A stretch of 28,510 nucleotides of DNA from Anaerolineales bacterium (GCA_012032575.1 JAAUSP010000021.1:1-28510), one strand, 5' to 3'; shown: positions 15,583 to 24,739, counted from the first letter of the stretch. Made by a program: numbers and translations. The notes: generated by a model from the letters alone, not told the origin.

Positions 15583-16885
15583 TGCATCGCCTCGGCTGCG
15601 GCGGCAAAGTTGGGATTGTAATCGAGCGCGGCCTGAAATTCAACCTCTGCCCCCGGCTGGCCCAGCGCCTGCAGCGCCAGACCTTTGTAGTAATAGGCTT
15701 CTTCCAAACCGCCCGACCCTTTGATCGTTGCCTCGGTCAAATCCAAAACATCCTGGTAGCGACCGGCGGCGTAATAGGCTTCAAAGGGGGTAAATTGATA
15801 CCACAGCCGCCGCCAGTGTAATCCCAACTGGCGTGCCCGGTCAAATGCGGCCACTGCTTCCTGAAAGCGGCCCAGGCGAGTCAAAGAATCTCCCAGGTTA
15901 AAATAGGCAATCGCATCCTCAGGCTTAGCCTCAACCTCAGCCTCAGCCTCGGCCACCAGCCGCTCATCCAGCATCGTATCGTCCATATCCGGGCCGATGA
16001 TCGCCGCTATGGTATCGGCTTGCTCCGGTGGATAGACCAGCACATAGACCCGGTTGAAAACGCGCCAATCGCTGTCAAACTGCTCGTAACTCACCTGGAA
16101 GTCCGGGCCGTTGAGCGAGTCAAAGGTGTTGAATTGGCGGGTGGCATCGTCAAAGCCGGTGACAAGCCGGTAATGGCCCAGGCCATCCTCATCGTGGACC
16201 AGCCACGTTTCGGCCAGTACCGGCAGATTGTGGCTAAGCAAAAGCTTAAGCTGCTCAATCGAACCACCCCGCCGGACCAGGGCCTCCATGCCGGTGGTGC
16301 GGGCATAAGCCGCCAACTCCTCCGGGCTGACATTCTTATCGTCGCGGTTGGGTTTGAGGAACGGGGCGGCGTCGGCCTGTAGTTCGGGCCGGCCAAAATA
16401 ACTCATATTCATTGTAATCGTCGCCGGGCCGCAGTTGTTCCAGGTTTGCCACTGGTGGCTGATGCCGCTGAGCTGCGCCTTGCTGCCAACCGGCTGTAGG
16501 GCAACACTGGGCGCGGGTGACGGTGACGGTGTAATAACCTGTTCGGTCAGACTGACCGCCACCGGGGTGGGGGCGGGTATGGTTGTGGCGGTGGCCGTTG
16601 GGGTCGACTCGGTTGGCTGCGCTGACACCGGCACAGTTGGGGGGAGTTGGGCCGCCACGGCTGTCGGGACGGGGTCGGCAAATATTCGGGGTGGGGCATG
16701 AGTTTGCGATAATAGCTGCGGGCGCGATAAACCAGGTTATCCAGGTGAGGGCTAAGCGTGGGCATGGCCAAAGCCACACCAAGAGCTGCGGTTGCCAGCA
16801 AAGCGCCCAGGCCCAGGCCAAAAATTACTGCGCCGCCTTTGCTGATTAACTTTTTTTCGTAAGGGCGTCGAGCACGAGTCTGCAT
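15576..16885 (-). CDS. Membrane-anchored C39-type peptidase-like protein with TPR domain, frameshifted
   Basis: About 436 residues. The N-terminus (MQTRARRPYEKKLISKGGAV) is basic and followed by one transmembrane helix (~20-41), placing the rest outside the membrane. A Pro/Thr/Ala-rich linker (~66-130) contains a missing base near 16670; restoring it reads YLPTPVPTAVAAQLPPTVPV. The C39_2-like papain-fold domain has WQTWNNCGPATITMNMSYFG (Cys ~152), GLGHYRLVTGFD (His ~238) and FNTFDSLNG (Asp ~256), a full Cys/His/Asp triad. TPR-like repeats at ~300-430 (AIAYFNLGDSLTRLGRFQEA, AYYYKGLALQALGQPGAEVE) suggest partner binding. Start ATG 16885 has GAGGAAGG upstream and lies 4 bp after the AMMECR1 stop. 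Substrate unknown. Confidence 0.85.
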
Positions 16886-16889
16886 TAAA

Positions 16890-17412
16890 TTAACCTTCCT
16901 CTTGATAACGTGTCACCGTGAACCGGTAAAGCTCGGCCGGTTCAGCCGGAGACAGGCCGGCCTTGCGCCGCACCAGTTCCAACTGCCGGGCAACACTGTC
17001 AACTGCCGGAATATCGGGCAATAATAAGGCGCGATTGTAGCCGGATTGAATAAGAACCCCGTAGATTTTTCGTCCAACTGGTTCGGGTCGGTCACCGGTT
17101 CCATAGGGCTGAGTACATCTACTTTTACTTGCAGGCCGGGTAGCTCATCCGCCGTCATGGGCGAAAAGCGGGGGTCGTCGGTGGCCGAGCCAATGGCGGT
17201 GTGGATAATCGCTTCGGCCAGATTCGGTTGGGTGGGGGCGGTGGTGCCCCGGCAGCCGCGCAGCCGGCCATCGGCCAGGTGGAGCGATACAAAACCGCGC
17301 CCGGCTCGACCAGTTCAGCCGGCAGGGGCTGCGGCGGGGCTATGGTTTGGCCCGTGGTTAAATAGGTTTCAATGGCCTGGTAGGCCAGGCGGACAAATAG
17401 ATGCGCTTTCAA
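16890..17412 (-). CDS. AMMECR1 domain protein, two frameshifts
   Basis: About 174 residues once corrected. It starts at TTG 17412 (an in-frame TAA lies immediately upstream) with KAHLFVRLAYQAIETYLTTG and PLPAELVEPG. A missing base near 17297-17301 leads to RGFVSLHLADGRLRGCRGTT, the AMMECR1 signature around the conserved Cys, then AEAIIHTAIGSATDDPRFSP and LPGLQVKVDVLSPMEPV. A second missing base at 17057-17060 restores STGVLIQSGYNRALLLPD and a helix ending ELVRRKAGLSPAEPAEL. AMMECR1 proteins often accompany MEMO-like and radical-SAM proteins (the AmmeMemoRadiSam set), and their biochemical role is unresolved. Neither partner is nearby; instead the gene is tightly coupled (4 bp) to the C39/TPR gene. 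Confidence 0.85.
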
Positions 17413-17476
17413 GAGTTACCCTGATAAACTTTAACACGTTTAAAATTTGGTAGGACTTATCACCTACAATCCACAG

Positions 17477-17505
17477 TTGTTTTGAGTGGGCCTATCTGGT
17501 ATAAT
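17477..17505 (+). promoter_or_regulatory. Predicted promoter of the DnaB-like ATPase gene
   Basis: TTGTTT (17477-17482), 17-bp spacer, perfect TATAAT (17500-17505). The -10 lies inside a CTGGT...ACCAG inverted repeat that could be an operator. The leader would be about 120 nt. The rest of the 221-bp divergent spacer (17413-17633) shows no other clear element. Confidence 0.6.
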
Positions 17506-17633
17506 GACCAGGATAGCCAAACTTCAACAATTTATCTGATAAAGTTGACACTCAATCTGTTTTGGGAGAAGGCAGGTTGAGGGAGATGCTTTTCTCATCT
17601 TCTAACAGATAACTGGGATTTTAAGGGGAAACT

Positions 17634-18847
17634 ATGCCAGCCTTGCCGGATAAACCAATATCACCGCAGCCGTCACCTACCCCGCAGCGACCGGTTCAAC
17701 CGCTGCAATCACGCCCCCAACCAACACCGCCCGCCAATGCCCAGGGAGGGCCGTCAGACCAGCCACCCGCGCCCCGGACACCGCGTGGCGCCGCCAGCAC
17801 CCAGCGCCGTTCCGGTGGCCCTGCTCCCCGGAGCTTGAGCCAGGTTTTAAGAGAAGCCGACCGTATGGTGGTCCAGGGTGAGCTTGACGAATATCTGCCT
17901 GTCCCCACCGGCTTCGACCAGCTTGACCGCCTCATCGGCGGTGGGCTGCGCCGCACCGAACTGATTCTGTTGGGCGGCGCGCAGGGCATTGGCAAAACCA
18001 TCACTGCCCTCCAGATGGCCCGCAACCTGGCCCTGAATGAAGCAACCTACGCTTTTTACATCTCCTACGAACACAGTGAAGTTCACTTATTAAACCGACT
18101 GATTTGCCAGGAAAGTATTGATCCAACGACCAGTGATGCCAGTGCGGGGATTCGCCTCAAGGATTTGCATAACATCGTTGTCAGCAAACGGGCGCGGGAG
18201 TGGGTGCGAAACGATGGGAACGTCGGTCTACAACAGATTCTATCACAGCATCCCAAGACTGCCAAAGCGATGGAAACAATTAACCGCTATGCCGACCGCT
18301 TGATTCTGATGAAGGCCAGCCCCGCTGTGACCACGCTCAACAGTATCCGCGAGATGACCCGCCAGATTGCCGAGGCGACCGGCGGCAAGATGGTCCTCTT
18401 TTTAGATTACCTGCAAAAATCGCTATCTACCCGGAACGCGCCGCCGACGAAAACGACAAGGTCACGATCATCGTTGAAGGATTGAAAGACCTGGCCATGA
18501 CCCAAAATATTCCGATTGTCTCCATTGTGGCCGCAGACCGTGAAGGACTGCGCAGCAAACGGATGCACCTGTACCACCTGCGCGGCAGTTCCGCCCTCGA
18601 TTACGAGTGCGATATTGCCATCATCATGAATAACAAATTCCACATTCTCTCCAAAGATCACGTCTCCTTCAACCCCTACAAAAGCGACAGCTACCGCGAC
18701 TGGGTTGTCTTTACCCTGGAGAAAAACCGGGCCGGCCGGGCCATGATTGATGTCGAATTCCAGATGCGCCCGCAGCATTTCTGCTTCAACCCCAAAGGCA
18801 ATTTGGTAGAGCAGAAGTTGATTGACGAGAAGATTATTGTCGAATAA
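17634..18847 (+). CDS. DnaB-like RecA-fold ATPase lacking the DnaB N-domain, frameshifted
   Basis: About 404 residues after adding one A in the run at 18415-18419. A Pro/Gln/Ser-rich disordered N-terminus (~1-65) replaces DnaB's primase-binding domain. The ATPase core follows: PTGFDQLDRLIGGGLRRTEL (~88), Walker A GGAQGIGKTITALQMA (~113), FYISYEHSEVHLLNRL (position of the catalytic Glu in DnaB's SLEM motif), Walker B MVLFLDYLQK (~260), then after the shift IAIYPERAADENDKVTIIVE, LKDLAMTQNIPIVSIVAADR, LRGSSALDYECDIAIIM and LEKNRAGRAMIDVEF, equivalent to DnaB C-terminal motifs. DnaB's LSQ Gln is not present (VAA). Possible roles are DNA unwinding, recombination or a KaiC-like/regulatory ATPase. 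Start ATG 17634 follows AAGGGGAA. Confidence 0.8.
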
Positions 18848-18867
18848 CCGCAAATAAAATGTCATTG

Positions 18868-18924
18868 CGAGGCCACAGGCCGAAGCAATCCCCTACTGTG
18901 GGGGACTGCTTCGCCTGTGGCTCG
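18868..18924. repeat. Imperfect inverted repeat of the 'cattgcgag...gaagcaatc' type
   Basis: Left arm 18868-18893 and right arm 18901-18924 pair almost fully (CCACAGG with CCTGTGG, CGAAGCA with TGCTTCG, TCCCC with GGGGA), with two single-base bulges and one mismatch and a short loop. The word order resembles interspersed palindromic repeats common in several bacterial phyla. Confidence 0.65.
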
Positions 18925-18940
18925 TGGTAACAAGATATTT

Positions 18941-18973
18941 AAGGGAGCGACTGCTACAGCCGCTCCCTTTTTT
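18941..18973 (+). terminator. Rho-independent terminator after the DnaB-like gene
   Basis: AAGGGAGCG (18941-18949), 11-nt loop, CGCTCCCTT (18961-18969), running into a T6 tract to 18973. Confidence 0.85.
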
Positions 18974-19001
18974 GTTGTGCCATAGATACACCTTTTGTCG
19001 G

Positions 19002-19030
19002 ATGACGTAATAACCAATCATTGTTATACT
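19002..19030 (+). promoter_or_regulatory. Predicted promoter of the MFS gene
   Basis: ATGACG (19002-19007), 17-bp spacer, TATACT (19025-19030). The leader of about 155 nt would include the REP-like repeat at 19097-19142, which could fold and affect expression. Confidence 0.45.
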
Positions 19031-19096
19031 GGGCGGGTATGAAATGAGGAGTCCAAAGCAAGCTTTGGACTCCATCCCCAATTGTCATTAGGTTAA

Positions 19097-19142
19097 GCAG
19101 CACCCTGAGTAGGTGAGCGAAGCGAACCGTATCGAAGGGTGC
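19097..19142. repeat. REP-like repeat, copy A (46 bp)
   Basis: Begins GCAGCACCCTGAGTAGG and ends ATCGAAGGGTGC, with terminal GCACCCT/AGGGTGC inverted ends. It matches the copy at 20724-20769 at 44 of 46 positions in the same orientation. Confidence 0.85.
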
Positions 19143-19192
19143 GGGGCCATTCAACTAAAATTGAATCCACCCCAAAAGGTGTGTTTGTCATC

Positions 19193-20509
19193 ATGGAACA
19201 TTCAATCAAAAATCAACCTGCCGTCGAAACGACATTTGAACCACGCCGGGCGCAGACCATCATCATGCTGCTGGCCGCCAGTGTCGGGCTGATGATGACC
19301 GGCTACGGCATTGTCATGCCCGTTTTTGCCAAGCGCCTGGGCGAATTTGGCTCCGGGGTAGAAGCCCTGGGCTTTATGACGATGGCCTTTGCCATTGCTC
19401 AACTTTTGTTGGCCCCCTTCATGGGCACGCTGGCCGACCGTTTTGGCCGCCGCCCGCTGATTTTGGTGGCCCTGGCCGGGGTGGTGTTAGCCAACCTGGC
19501 CTATCTGCTGGTCGAGTCAACTGGCGCTTACATTGCCGTGCGTTTCTTTCAGGGGGCGATTACGGCGGGCCTGCTGCCGGCGGCGATGGGCGTAGTGGCC
19601 GACATCATGCCCGAACAGCAGCGTGCCCAGTGGGTGGGGATTTTGATGGGCAGCTACAGCGCCGGCTTTATCTTTGGTCCGGCCTTTGGCGGCTTCCTGT
19701 ACGATCATTGGGGTTTTGCGGCTCCGTTTAGCTTGTCGGCGGGGCTGGCCTTCCTGGGGCTGCTGTCAGCCATCTTGTTGGTGCCTGAAACCCGGTCGGC
19801 CCTGGTGCGCCCGATGGTGGCCTCATTGCGTCCCGCCGAAGGAGAACCGGGCGGACTGCTGGCCTCGCTGCCCCGACCGCTGCTGATTCTGGGCACGCTG
19901 CTGCTGCTCGACTTTGTGGGTGTTTTTACCTTCGCTTTTATCGAGCCGCAGATGGTCTTTTACTTTTACGATAACCTGGGCTTCACCACCACCGAGTTTG
20001 GCCTGATCGTCGGCGGTTACGGCCTGGCGATGGTGGTCGGCCAAACAACGCTGGGCCGGCTGAGCGACCGATTTGGCCGCCGCTGGATCATCGCCCTCGG
20101 CTTTGGCTTGAACTTGTTGTTCTACCTGGGGATGACCGTGGTGGAGCAGTTCTGGCCGATGTTTGTGGTGGCTGTTGTCGCCGGGTTGGGCGGCGCATTA
20201 TTAGCCCCGGCTTTGAGCGCCTTCTACCTCGATCTGACCGCCGAGGAACACCGGGCCAAAGTGATGGGCCTCAAGGAGTCGGCGGCGGCGTTGGGCGGGG
20301 TAATTGGGCCGCTGCTGGTGGCTGTGGTCAGCGGCTGGCTGTCGGCCCAGGGCATTTTTCTGACCTCGGCCTTTGTCACCGGAGCCGCCATCATTCTGGC
20401 ACTGACCGTTTTGCGTGCCGGGCGACATAAAGCGCAGTCGCCTGCCCGACCGGCTGCGATCACGGCTGAGGTATCTGCTGCGGCGAGTGTGTCTTCTGTT
20501 CAAACCTGA
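19193..20509 (+). CDS. MFS transporter, DHA1 (drug:H+ antiporter) type
   Basis: Complete 438-residue, twelve-helix major facilitator protein with no frameshift. Helix 1 is IIMLLAASVGLMMTGYGIVM. Motif A between helices 2 and 3 is GTLADRFGRRPLILVALAG, and a second copy, GRLSDRFGRRWIIALGFG, lies in the other half. Helix 5 has GSYSAGFIFGPAFGGFLYD (motif C-like, G-rich), typical of proton-driven drug exporters of the TetA/Bmr kind. The substrate is not predictable. Start ATG 19193 is chosen at the junction of the polar N-terminus and helix 1; a GTG about 12 bases upstream is an alternative, and no strong ribosome site is visible. It is monocistronic, followed by two terminators, and flanked by direct REP-like repeats. 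Confidence 0.9.
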   Translation: MEHSIKNQPAVETTFEPRRAQTIIMLLAASVGLMMTGYGIVMPVFAKRLGEFGSGVEALGFMTMAFAIAQLLLAPFMGTLADRFGRRPLILVALAGVVLANLAYLLVESTGAYIAVRFFQGAITAGLLPAAMGVVADIMPEQQRAQWVGILMGSYSAGFIFGPAFGGFLYDHWGFAAPFSLSAGLAFLGLLSAILLVPETRSALVRPMVASLRPAEGEPGGLLASLPRPLLILGTLLLLDFVGVFTFAFIEPQMVFYFYDNLGFTTTEFGLIVGGYGLAMVVGQTTLGRLSDRFGRRWIIALGFGLNLLFYLGMTVVEQFWPMFVVAVVAGLGGALLAPALSAFYLDLTAEEHRAKVMGLKESAAALGGVIGPLLVAVVSGWLSAQGIFLTSAFVTGAAIILALTVLRAGRHKAQSPARPAAITAEVSAAASVSSVQT

Positions 20510-20532
20510 CCGCCGGATAGCTTTACCCTCTC

Positions 20533-20554
20533 ATGGAGAACTCTCTCCATTTTT
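20533..20554 (+). terminator. Rho-independent terminator 1 after MFS gene
   Basis: ATGGAGA (20533-20539), ACTC loop, TCTCCAT (20544-20550), TTTT. Confidence 0.7.
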
Positions 20555-20568
20555 CCTCCTTTTCCTCT

Positions 20569-20606
20569 GAGGAGCCAGCAAGTTTAGCCGCTGGCTCCTC
20601 TATTTT
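20569..20606 (+). terminator. Rho-independent terminator 2 after MFS gene
   Basis: A perfect 11-bp stem, GAGGAGCCAGC (20569-20579) with GCTGGCTCCTC (20590-20600), a 10-nt loop, then TATTTT. It is in tandem with terminator 1. Confidence 0.8.
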
Positions 20607-20624
20607 CTATATCCGCCTGAAATA

Positions 20625-20699
20625 GCATCCTGAGTAGCGCGAAACAACGTGAAGCGCGTACACCTGTCCTTGCGTGCAGGCGCAAGTGTCGAAAGGTGC
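20625..20699. repeat. REP-like repeat, diverged copy C with internal hairpin
   Basis: The ends (GCATCCTGAGTA ... GTCGAAAGGTGC) match copies A and B, but the middle is replaced by another palindromic core that includes CTTGCG/CGCAAG. It is the same repeat family with an alternative core. Confidence 0.55.
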
Positions 20700-20723
20700 G
20701 AATTAGCGACGACTCCAGACGGC

Positions 20724-20769
20724 GCAGCATCCTAAGTAGGTGAGCGAAGCGAACCGTATCGAAGGGTGC
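20724..20769. repeat. REP-like repeat, copy B (46 bp)
   Basis: Differs from copy A (19097-19142) at two positions; same orientation. The two copies bracket the MFS gene at a distance of about 1.6 kb. Confidence 0.85.
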
Positions 20770-21135
20770 TGGGTGGAGTAACCAATCTTATAAACGCACC
20801 TCAATCATCTTGAAACTAATCGGCCCTGAGTTCGTAGATATTAGTGCTTGGGTAAGCTCAGAGTGGATTGACAAATCCACGCCTTTGCCACCGGATTTGC
20901 CCGAAGCGCCCGGCGGGAGCAAACCCACCTCAAGCGGAATACAACAATCCACATCATGCTGAAAAGCTCTACCACATTTGGTGGATGCACTCGGCCCGAT
21001 TACCTGATAAAGTGGTGCTAAATAAAATCCACTATACTACTACACATGATCATTCAGGGTATTTGGTAATCAGTGAGCAGCAAACAGTCTGACTACCGAC
21101 TACTGATAACTGGTTTACAAAAGAGGGGAAATACT

Positions 21136-23549
21136 ATGGGCGTCATTTGGTTCAAAATCTGGAGCGACATCTGGCATAACAAGGGCCGCACCGCGCAGGT
21201 GGTGCTGATTATCGCTATGGGCGCGTTTGCGATTGGCATGATCCTCACCGCCAGCGAGGTCGTCAGCATCCGGTTGGGCCAGATTTGGCAGGCTTCGTCG
21301 CCGGCTATGATTAACATGTGGACCGATCCCGGTATAGACGACGAGCAGCTTACCGCGCTGAAAAGCATCAAAGGGGTCAAGGATGTCGAAGGCTATCTCT
21401 CGACTAATATCGAATATCGGCTCAGTCCAACCGATCCCTGGACGCCCGGCGGCTTGATTGCCCGCGCCGATTACGAGGATCAAATCTTCGCCACGCTGGA
21501 ACTGCTCGCTGGCCGCTGGCCGACCCGCAAAACGTGGCCGTCGAAAAAGGTGGAGACAGCTATTTTAACATTCAGCCGGGTCAGAAAGTCTACTTTCGCA
21601 TTGACGACAAGGAATACACGGTGCAGGTGGGTGGGCTGGTTTACAACGCTTTTCTACAGCCGCCCGGCTTTGGCGGCAAAGCCCAGTTTTACGCCAGCCG
21701 CGATACTTTTGCCAACCTGACCGGCGATGAGGATTTCAATCTCATCCTGGCCCAAGCCCCGGTGTATGACGAAACCTCCATTAAAGAGTTGGCCGACCGG
21801 ATGCAGCGCCAGTTAGAGAAACTGGATGTGGAGACCGGCGGGGCCGCTCCCGTGGACGGGGACAACCGGGTGTTGGACCCCAGCCAGCATTTCCTGCAAA
21901 GCACGCTGGACGCTATTTTCCTCATCCTGGGGGTGATGGGTGGCCTGGCCTTGATTTTGGGCTTGCTGCTGGTTTACAATACCATTACCGCTGTCGTCGG
22001 CCAGCAGGTCACGCAGATTGGGGTGATGAAAGCCATCGGTGCCGGTACCGGTCAGATTTTGCTGATCTACTTTAGTGGGGTGCTGATTTACGGCGTGCTG
22101 GCCTTATTCATCGCCGTGCCTTTGGGAGCGTTAGGGGCGCAGCAGTTTAGCAACTTCTTGTTGTACTTTTTTAATATTGACCCCGGCCCCTTCGCTCTCT
22201 CTTCGACGGCGGTGCTGGTTCAGGCCGCCATCGCTCTGCTGGCTCCGCTGCTGGCGGCATTGGTTCCCGTCATCGCCGGGGCGCGTATCACCGTGCGCGA
22301 GGCCATCAGCACCTACGGCCTGGGCGGCAACACCGGCTGGCTGGAGCGCACCCTGGCCAAAATGCAGCGCCTTTCCCGGCTGGTCCTGCTGACCCTGAAC
22401 AACACCTTTCGGAACCGGGGCCGGGTCATCATTACCCAACTGGCCCTGGTGGGCAGCGGCCTGATCTTTATGATGATTATGACCGTGCAGGACTCGGTGG
22501 CTTATACCTTTGGCGATGTCCTTTTCTCGATCCTCCGTTTCAACGTCAACCTGCAATTTGAGGAGCCTGAACGGATCAGAGAAGTGGAAGAACTGGCCCA
22601 GACCTATCCGGGTGTGACGAATGTGGAGATGTGGGGCATCAACAGCGCTAAAATCCGGCTGGCCGGCCAGTCCGAGTCGAATGCTGACCTCAGCGCTGAT
22701 GTGTTTGGCGTGCCGCTGCCAACCCATCTGTATGGCCCGCAACTACGGGCCGGGCGCTGGCTCAGGCCGGACGACACCAACGCGGTGGTGCTCAACCAAA
22801 AGCTGGCCGAGCAGGCCGGGCTGAAGCTGGGCGATTGGGTGACGTTTGATTTTGGCAATCACGGCGAAGTGCAGTGGCAGGTGGTCGGCCTGATCTTTGA
22901 CCCGATCATTACCACCTCGGCTAATGTGCCCCGCCCGGTACTGCTGCGGGTCACCGATAGTGTAAATAAAGCCAGCACTGTCTGGATTCAAACTGAACGC
23001 ACCGACGCCGCCGGCGAAGCCGAAATGGCCGCCAGTCTGCGCGCTTACTTTGACGCGCACGAGCTAAAGCTAAATCCGCAGGGTTTGTTTGCCGGTGAAG
23101 ATACGGCCAGCGCGGTGACGGCCCAAATTCTGAACAATTTCGGCATCATCATCAAGATGCTGGCGGCGATGGCCGTGATTATCGCTCTGGTCGGCAGCAT
23201 TGCGCTCAGCGGGGTGCTCTCGTTGAATGTGCGGGAACGCACCCGCGAAATCGGGGTGATGCGGGCCATTGGTGCTTCATCGTGGAGCATTGCCGGGTTG
23301 TTTGTTGGGGAAGGGTTGGTGCTGGGCCTGTTGAGCTGGCTGATTGCCCTGCCCCTGAGCCTGCCGGCCGGCTATCTGATGACCCAGGCCTTGGGCGCGG
23401 CGATTAACGGTGAAATCGTCTTTCATTACACCCCGATGGGGGCGTTGTACTGGCTGGCCATCATCACCGTTTTAGCCATTGCCGCCAGTTGGCTGCCCGC
23501 TCAGGGAGCCACCCGTGTGAGTGTGCGCGAGAGCTTGGCGTATCAGTAA
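21136..23549 (+). CDS. FtsX/MacB-type ABC transporter permease, frameshifted
   Basis: About 804 residues with the two-FtsX-domain layout of lipoprotein/macrolide-type permeases. It has an N-terminal helix (VVLIIAMGAFAIGMILTASE), a large extracytoplasmic MacB-like domain, three helices (FLILGVMGGLALILGLLLVY and after) with IGVMKAIGAGTGQI, and ARITVREAISTYG. A second anchor (RVIITQLALVGSGLIFMMIM), a second soluble domain, and a C-terminal triple helix with REIGVMRAIGASSWSIAGLF and RVSVRESLAYQ complete it. One C is missing from the run at 21524-21526; restoring it reads GRWPTPQNVAVEKGGDSYF. Start ATG 21136 follows GAGGGG. Such permeases need a separate ATPase, and none is adjacent. Substrate unknown. 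Confidence 0.88.
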
Positions 23550-23552
23550 ACC

Positions 23553-23587
23553 AGGCGTGCAAAAGCGTAGCTTTTGCACGCCTTTCT
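23553..23587 (+). terminator. Rho-independent-like terminator after the permease gene
   Basis: A perfect 14-bp stem, AGGCGTGCAAAAGC (23553-23566), GTA loop, GCTTTTGCACGCCT (23570-23583), then TTCT. The stem is very strong but the U-tract is short. Confidence 0.65.
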
Positions 23588-23663
23588 GGAGATGTCAGGA
23601 CCATCGTTATATCATTATCCTTGTATTTATTTTTAACCAACAGCACAACAATGGAGGTAAATG

Positions 23664-24574
23664 ATGCAGCCTTTAAAAGACAAGATCGCGCTGGTGGCCG
23701 GGGCGACGCGGGGGGCGGGGCGAGGGATTGCCTGTATGCTCGGCGAGGCGGGAGCGACGGTTTACTGTACCGGGCGGAGCACGCGAGCCAATCTGGCCGG
23801 ACGCCAAAACGACGCAGGCAGTACCCCCTTTGCGCTGGAATACCGGCCCGAAACCATCGAAGAGACGGCGGAAATGGTCACGTCGTGGGGTGGTGTCGGC
23901 ATTCCGGTGCAGGTGGATCACACCGACGAAGCCCAGGTCAAAGCTTTGTTTGAGCGGGTGAAGGCAGAGCAGGGCCGGCTCGATCTGCTGGTCAACGATA
24001 TCTGGGGCGGCGATGAGTTGATGGAGTGGGGCAAACCGTTCTGGGAACTCTCGATTGCGCCGGGGCTGCTGATGCAGCAGCGGGGTGTTTATACCCATAT
24101 CATTACCAGCCGTTATGGCGTGCCGCTGCTGGTCGAACGGGGGCAGGGTTTGATTGTTGAAATTACCGATGGCGATAGCCCCAATTATCGTGGTAATCTT
24201 TTTACGATTTAGCCAAATCATCGGTCATCCGGCTGGCTTACGGCATGGCCGAGGAACTGCGACCGCATGGGGTCACGGCCCTGGCGCTTACCCCCGGTTT
24301 TTTGCGCTCCGAAGCGATGCTGGAGCATTTTGGAGTCACCGAAGCCAACTGGCAGGATGGGGCCAAAAAAGACCCGCATTTCATCGCCTCTGAAACGCCT
24401 TTTTATGTGGGTCGAGCAGTGGCCACGCTGGCGGCTGATCCCAATGTGGCGAACAAGGCCGGGCAGGCTTTCAGTTCGTGGAATCTGGCGGTGGAGTATG
24501 GCTTCACCGATGTGGATGGGCGGCAGCCCCATTGGGGCAACTACTTCGCCGAGCATGTGGCGGGTCAGGGGTAA
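23664..24574 (+). CDS. Short-chain dehydrogenase/reductase (DHRS1-like), frameshifted
   Basis: About 303 residues. The N-terminus (KDKIALVAGATRGAGRGIAC) has the TGxxxGxG-type cofactor site. LDLLVNDIWGGDELMEWGKP replaces the usual NNAG with ND.WGG, as in DHRS1-like SDRs. LIVEITDGDSPNYRGNLF is followed by a missing T in the run at 24199-24203; restoring it gives YDLAKSSVIRLAYGMAEELR with the catalytic YxxxK, then ALTPGFLRSEAML. The usual catalytic Ser position appears to be Thr. The C-terminal extension (VDGRQPHWGNYFAEH) is typical of the subgroup. Two ATGs are possible; 23664 has better spacing from GGAGGT than 23661. The substrate is unknown and there is no operon partner. Confidence 0.87.
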
Positions 24575-24616
24575 ATATCAGATATTAGCGCTACTTTTCA
24601 TAACCAGCCCAACTTT

Positions 24617-24709
24617 GAACGCAGATGACGCAGATTCGACAGATTTTCGCTGATTTTTTATAAATTCTTCCTGCATAAATCTGCGTTTATCAGCGTTCAT
24701 CAGCGTTCT
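24617..24709. repeat. ACGCAGAT/CAGCGTTC word repeat, partly inverted
   Basis: GAACGCAGATGACGCAGATT on the left and AAATCTGCG...CAGCGTTC words on the right form a loose inverted repeat after the SDR gene. It belongs to the same style of short reiterated words as the other spacers. Confidence 0.5.
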
Positions 24710-24739
24710 ATTTGAAGAGTGCAAAGGTAGTGCAAACTT

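Larger units (their letters stand above)
18848..19192. other. 345-bp intergenic region with repeats, terminator and promoter
   Basis: No gene is seen. In order it holds a long inverted repeat (18868-18924), a rho-independent terminator (18941-18973), a promoter for the MFS gene (19002-19030) and a REP-like element (19097-19142) in the predicted MFS leader. Confidence 0.7.
20510..21135. other. 626-bp intergenic region: terminators and REP-like copies, no gene
   Basis: Holds two terminators (20533-20554, 20569-20606), a diverged REP-like copy (20625-20699) and copy B (20724-20769). The remaining ~365 bp contain small palindromes (GTGGATT/AATCCAC near 20863-20880, CCACATTTGGTGG near 20972) and CAGTGAGCAG/ACTGATAAC-type words just before the permease gene. 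Open frames here look like chance. Confidence 0.6.

Noticed and set aside
18848..19192. Small RNA gene between the DnaB-like and MFS genes
   Set aside because: The structured DNA is explained by an interspersed inverted repeat plus a terminator; no separate promoter fits an RNA ending there.
20868..21092. 74-codon open frame in the gap before the FtsX permease
   Set aside because: No ribosome site, low-complexity unlike residue order, overlaps small palindromes and repeat words, no recognisable domain.
23673..24221. 182-codon minus-strand frame opposite the SDR gene
   Set aside because: The plus frame has clear SDR motifs; the minus frame is Arg/Pro/His-rich as expected for an antisense shadow of GC-rich coding DNA.
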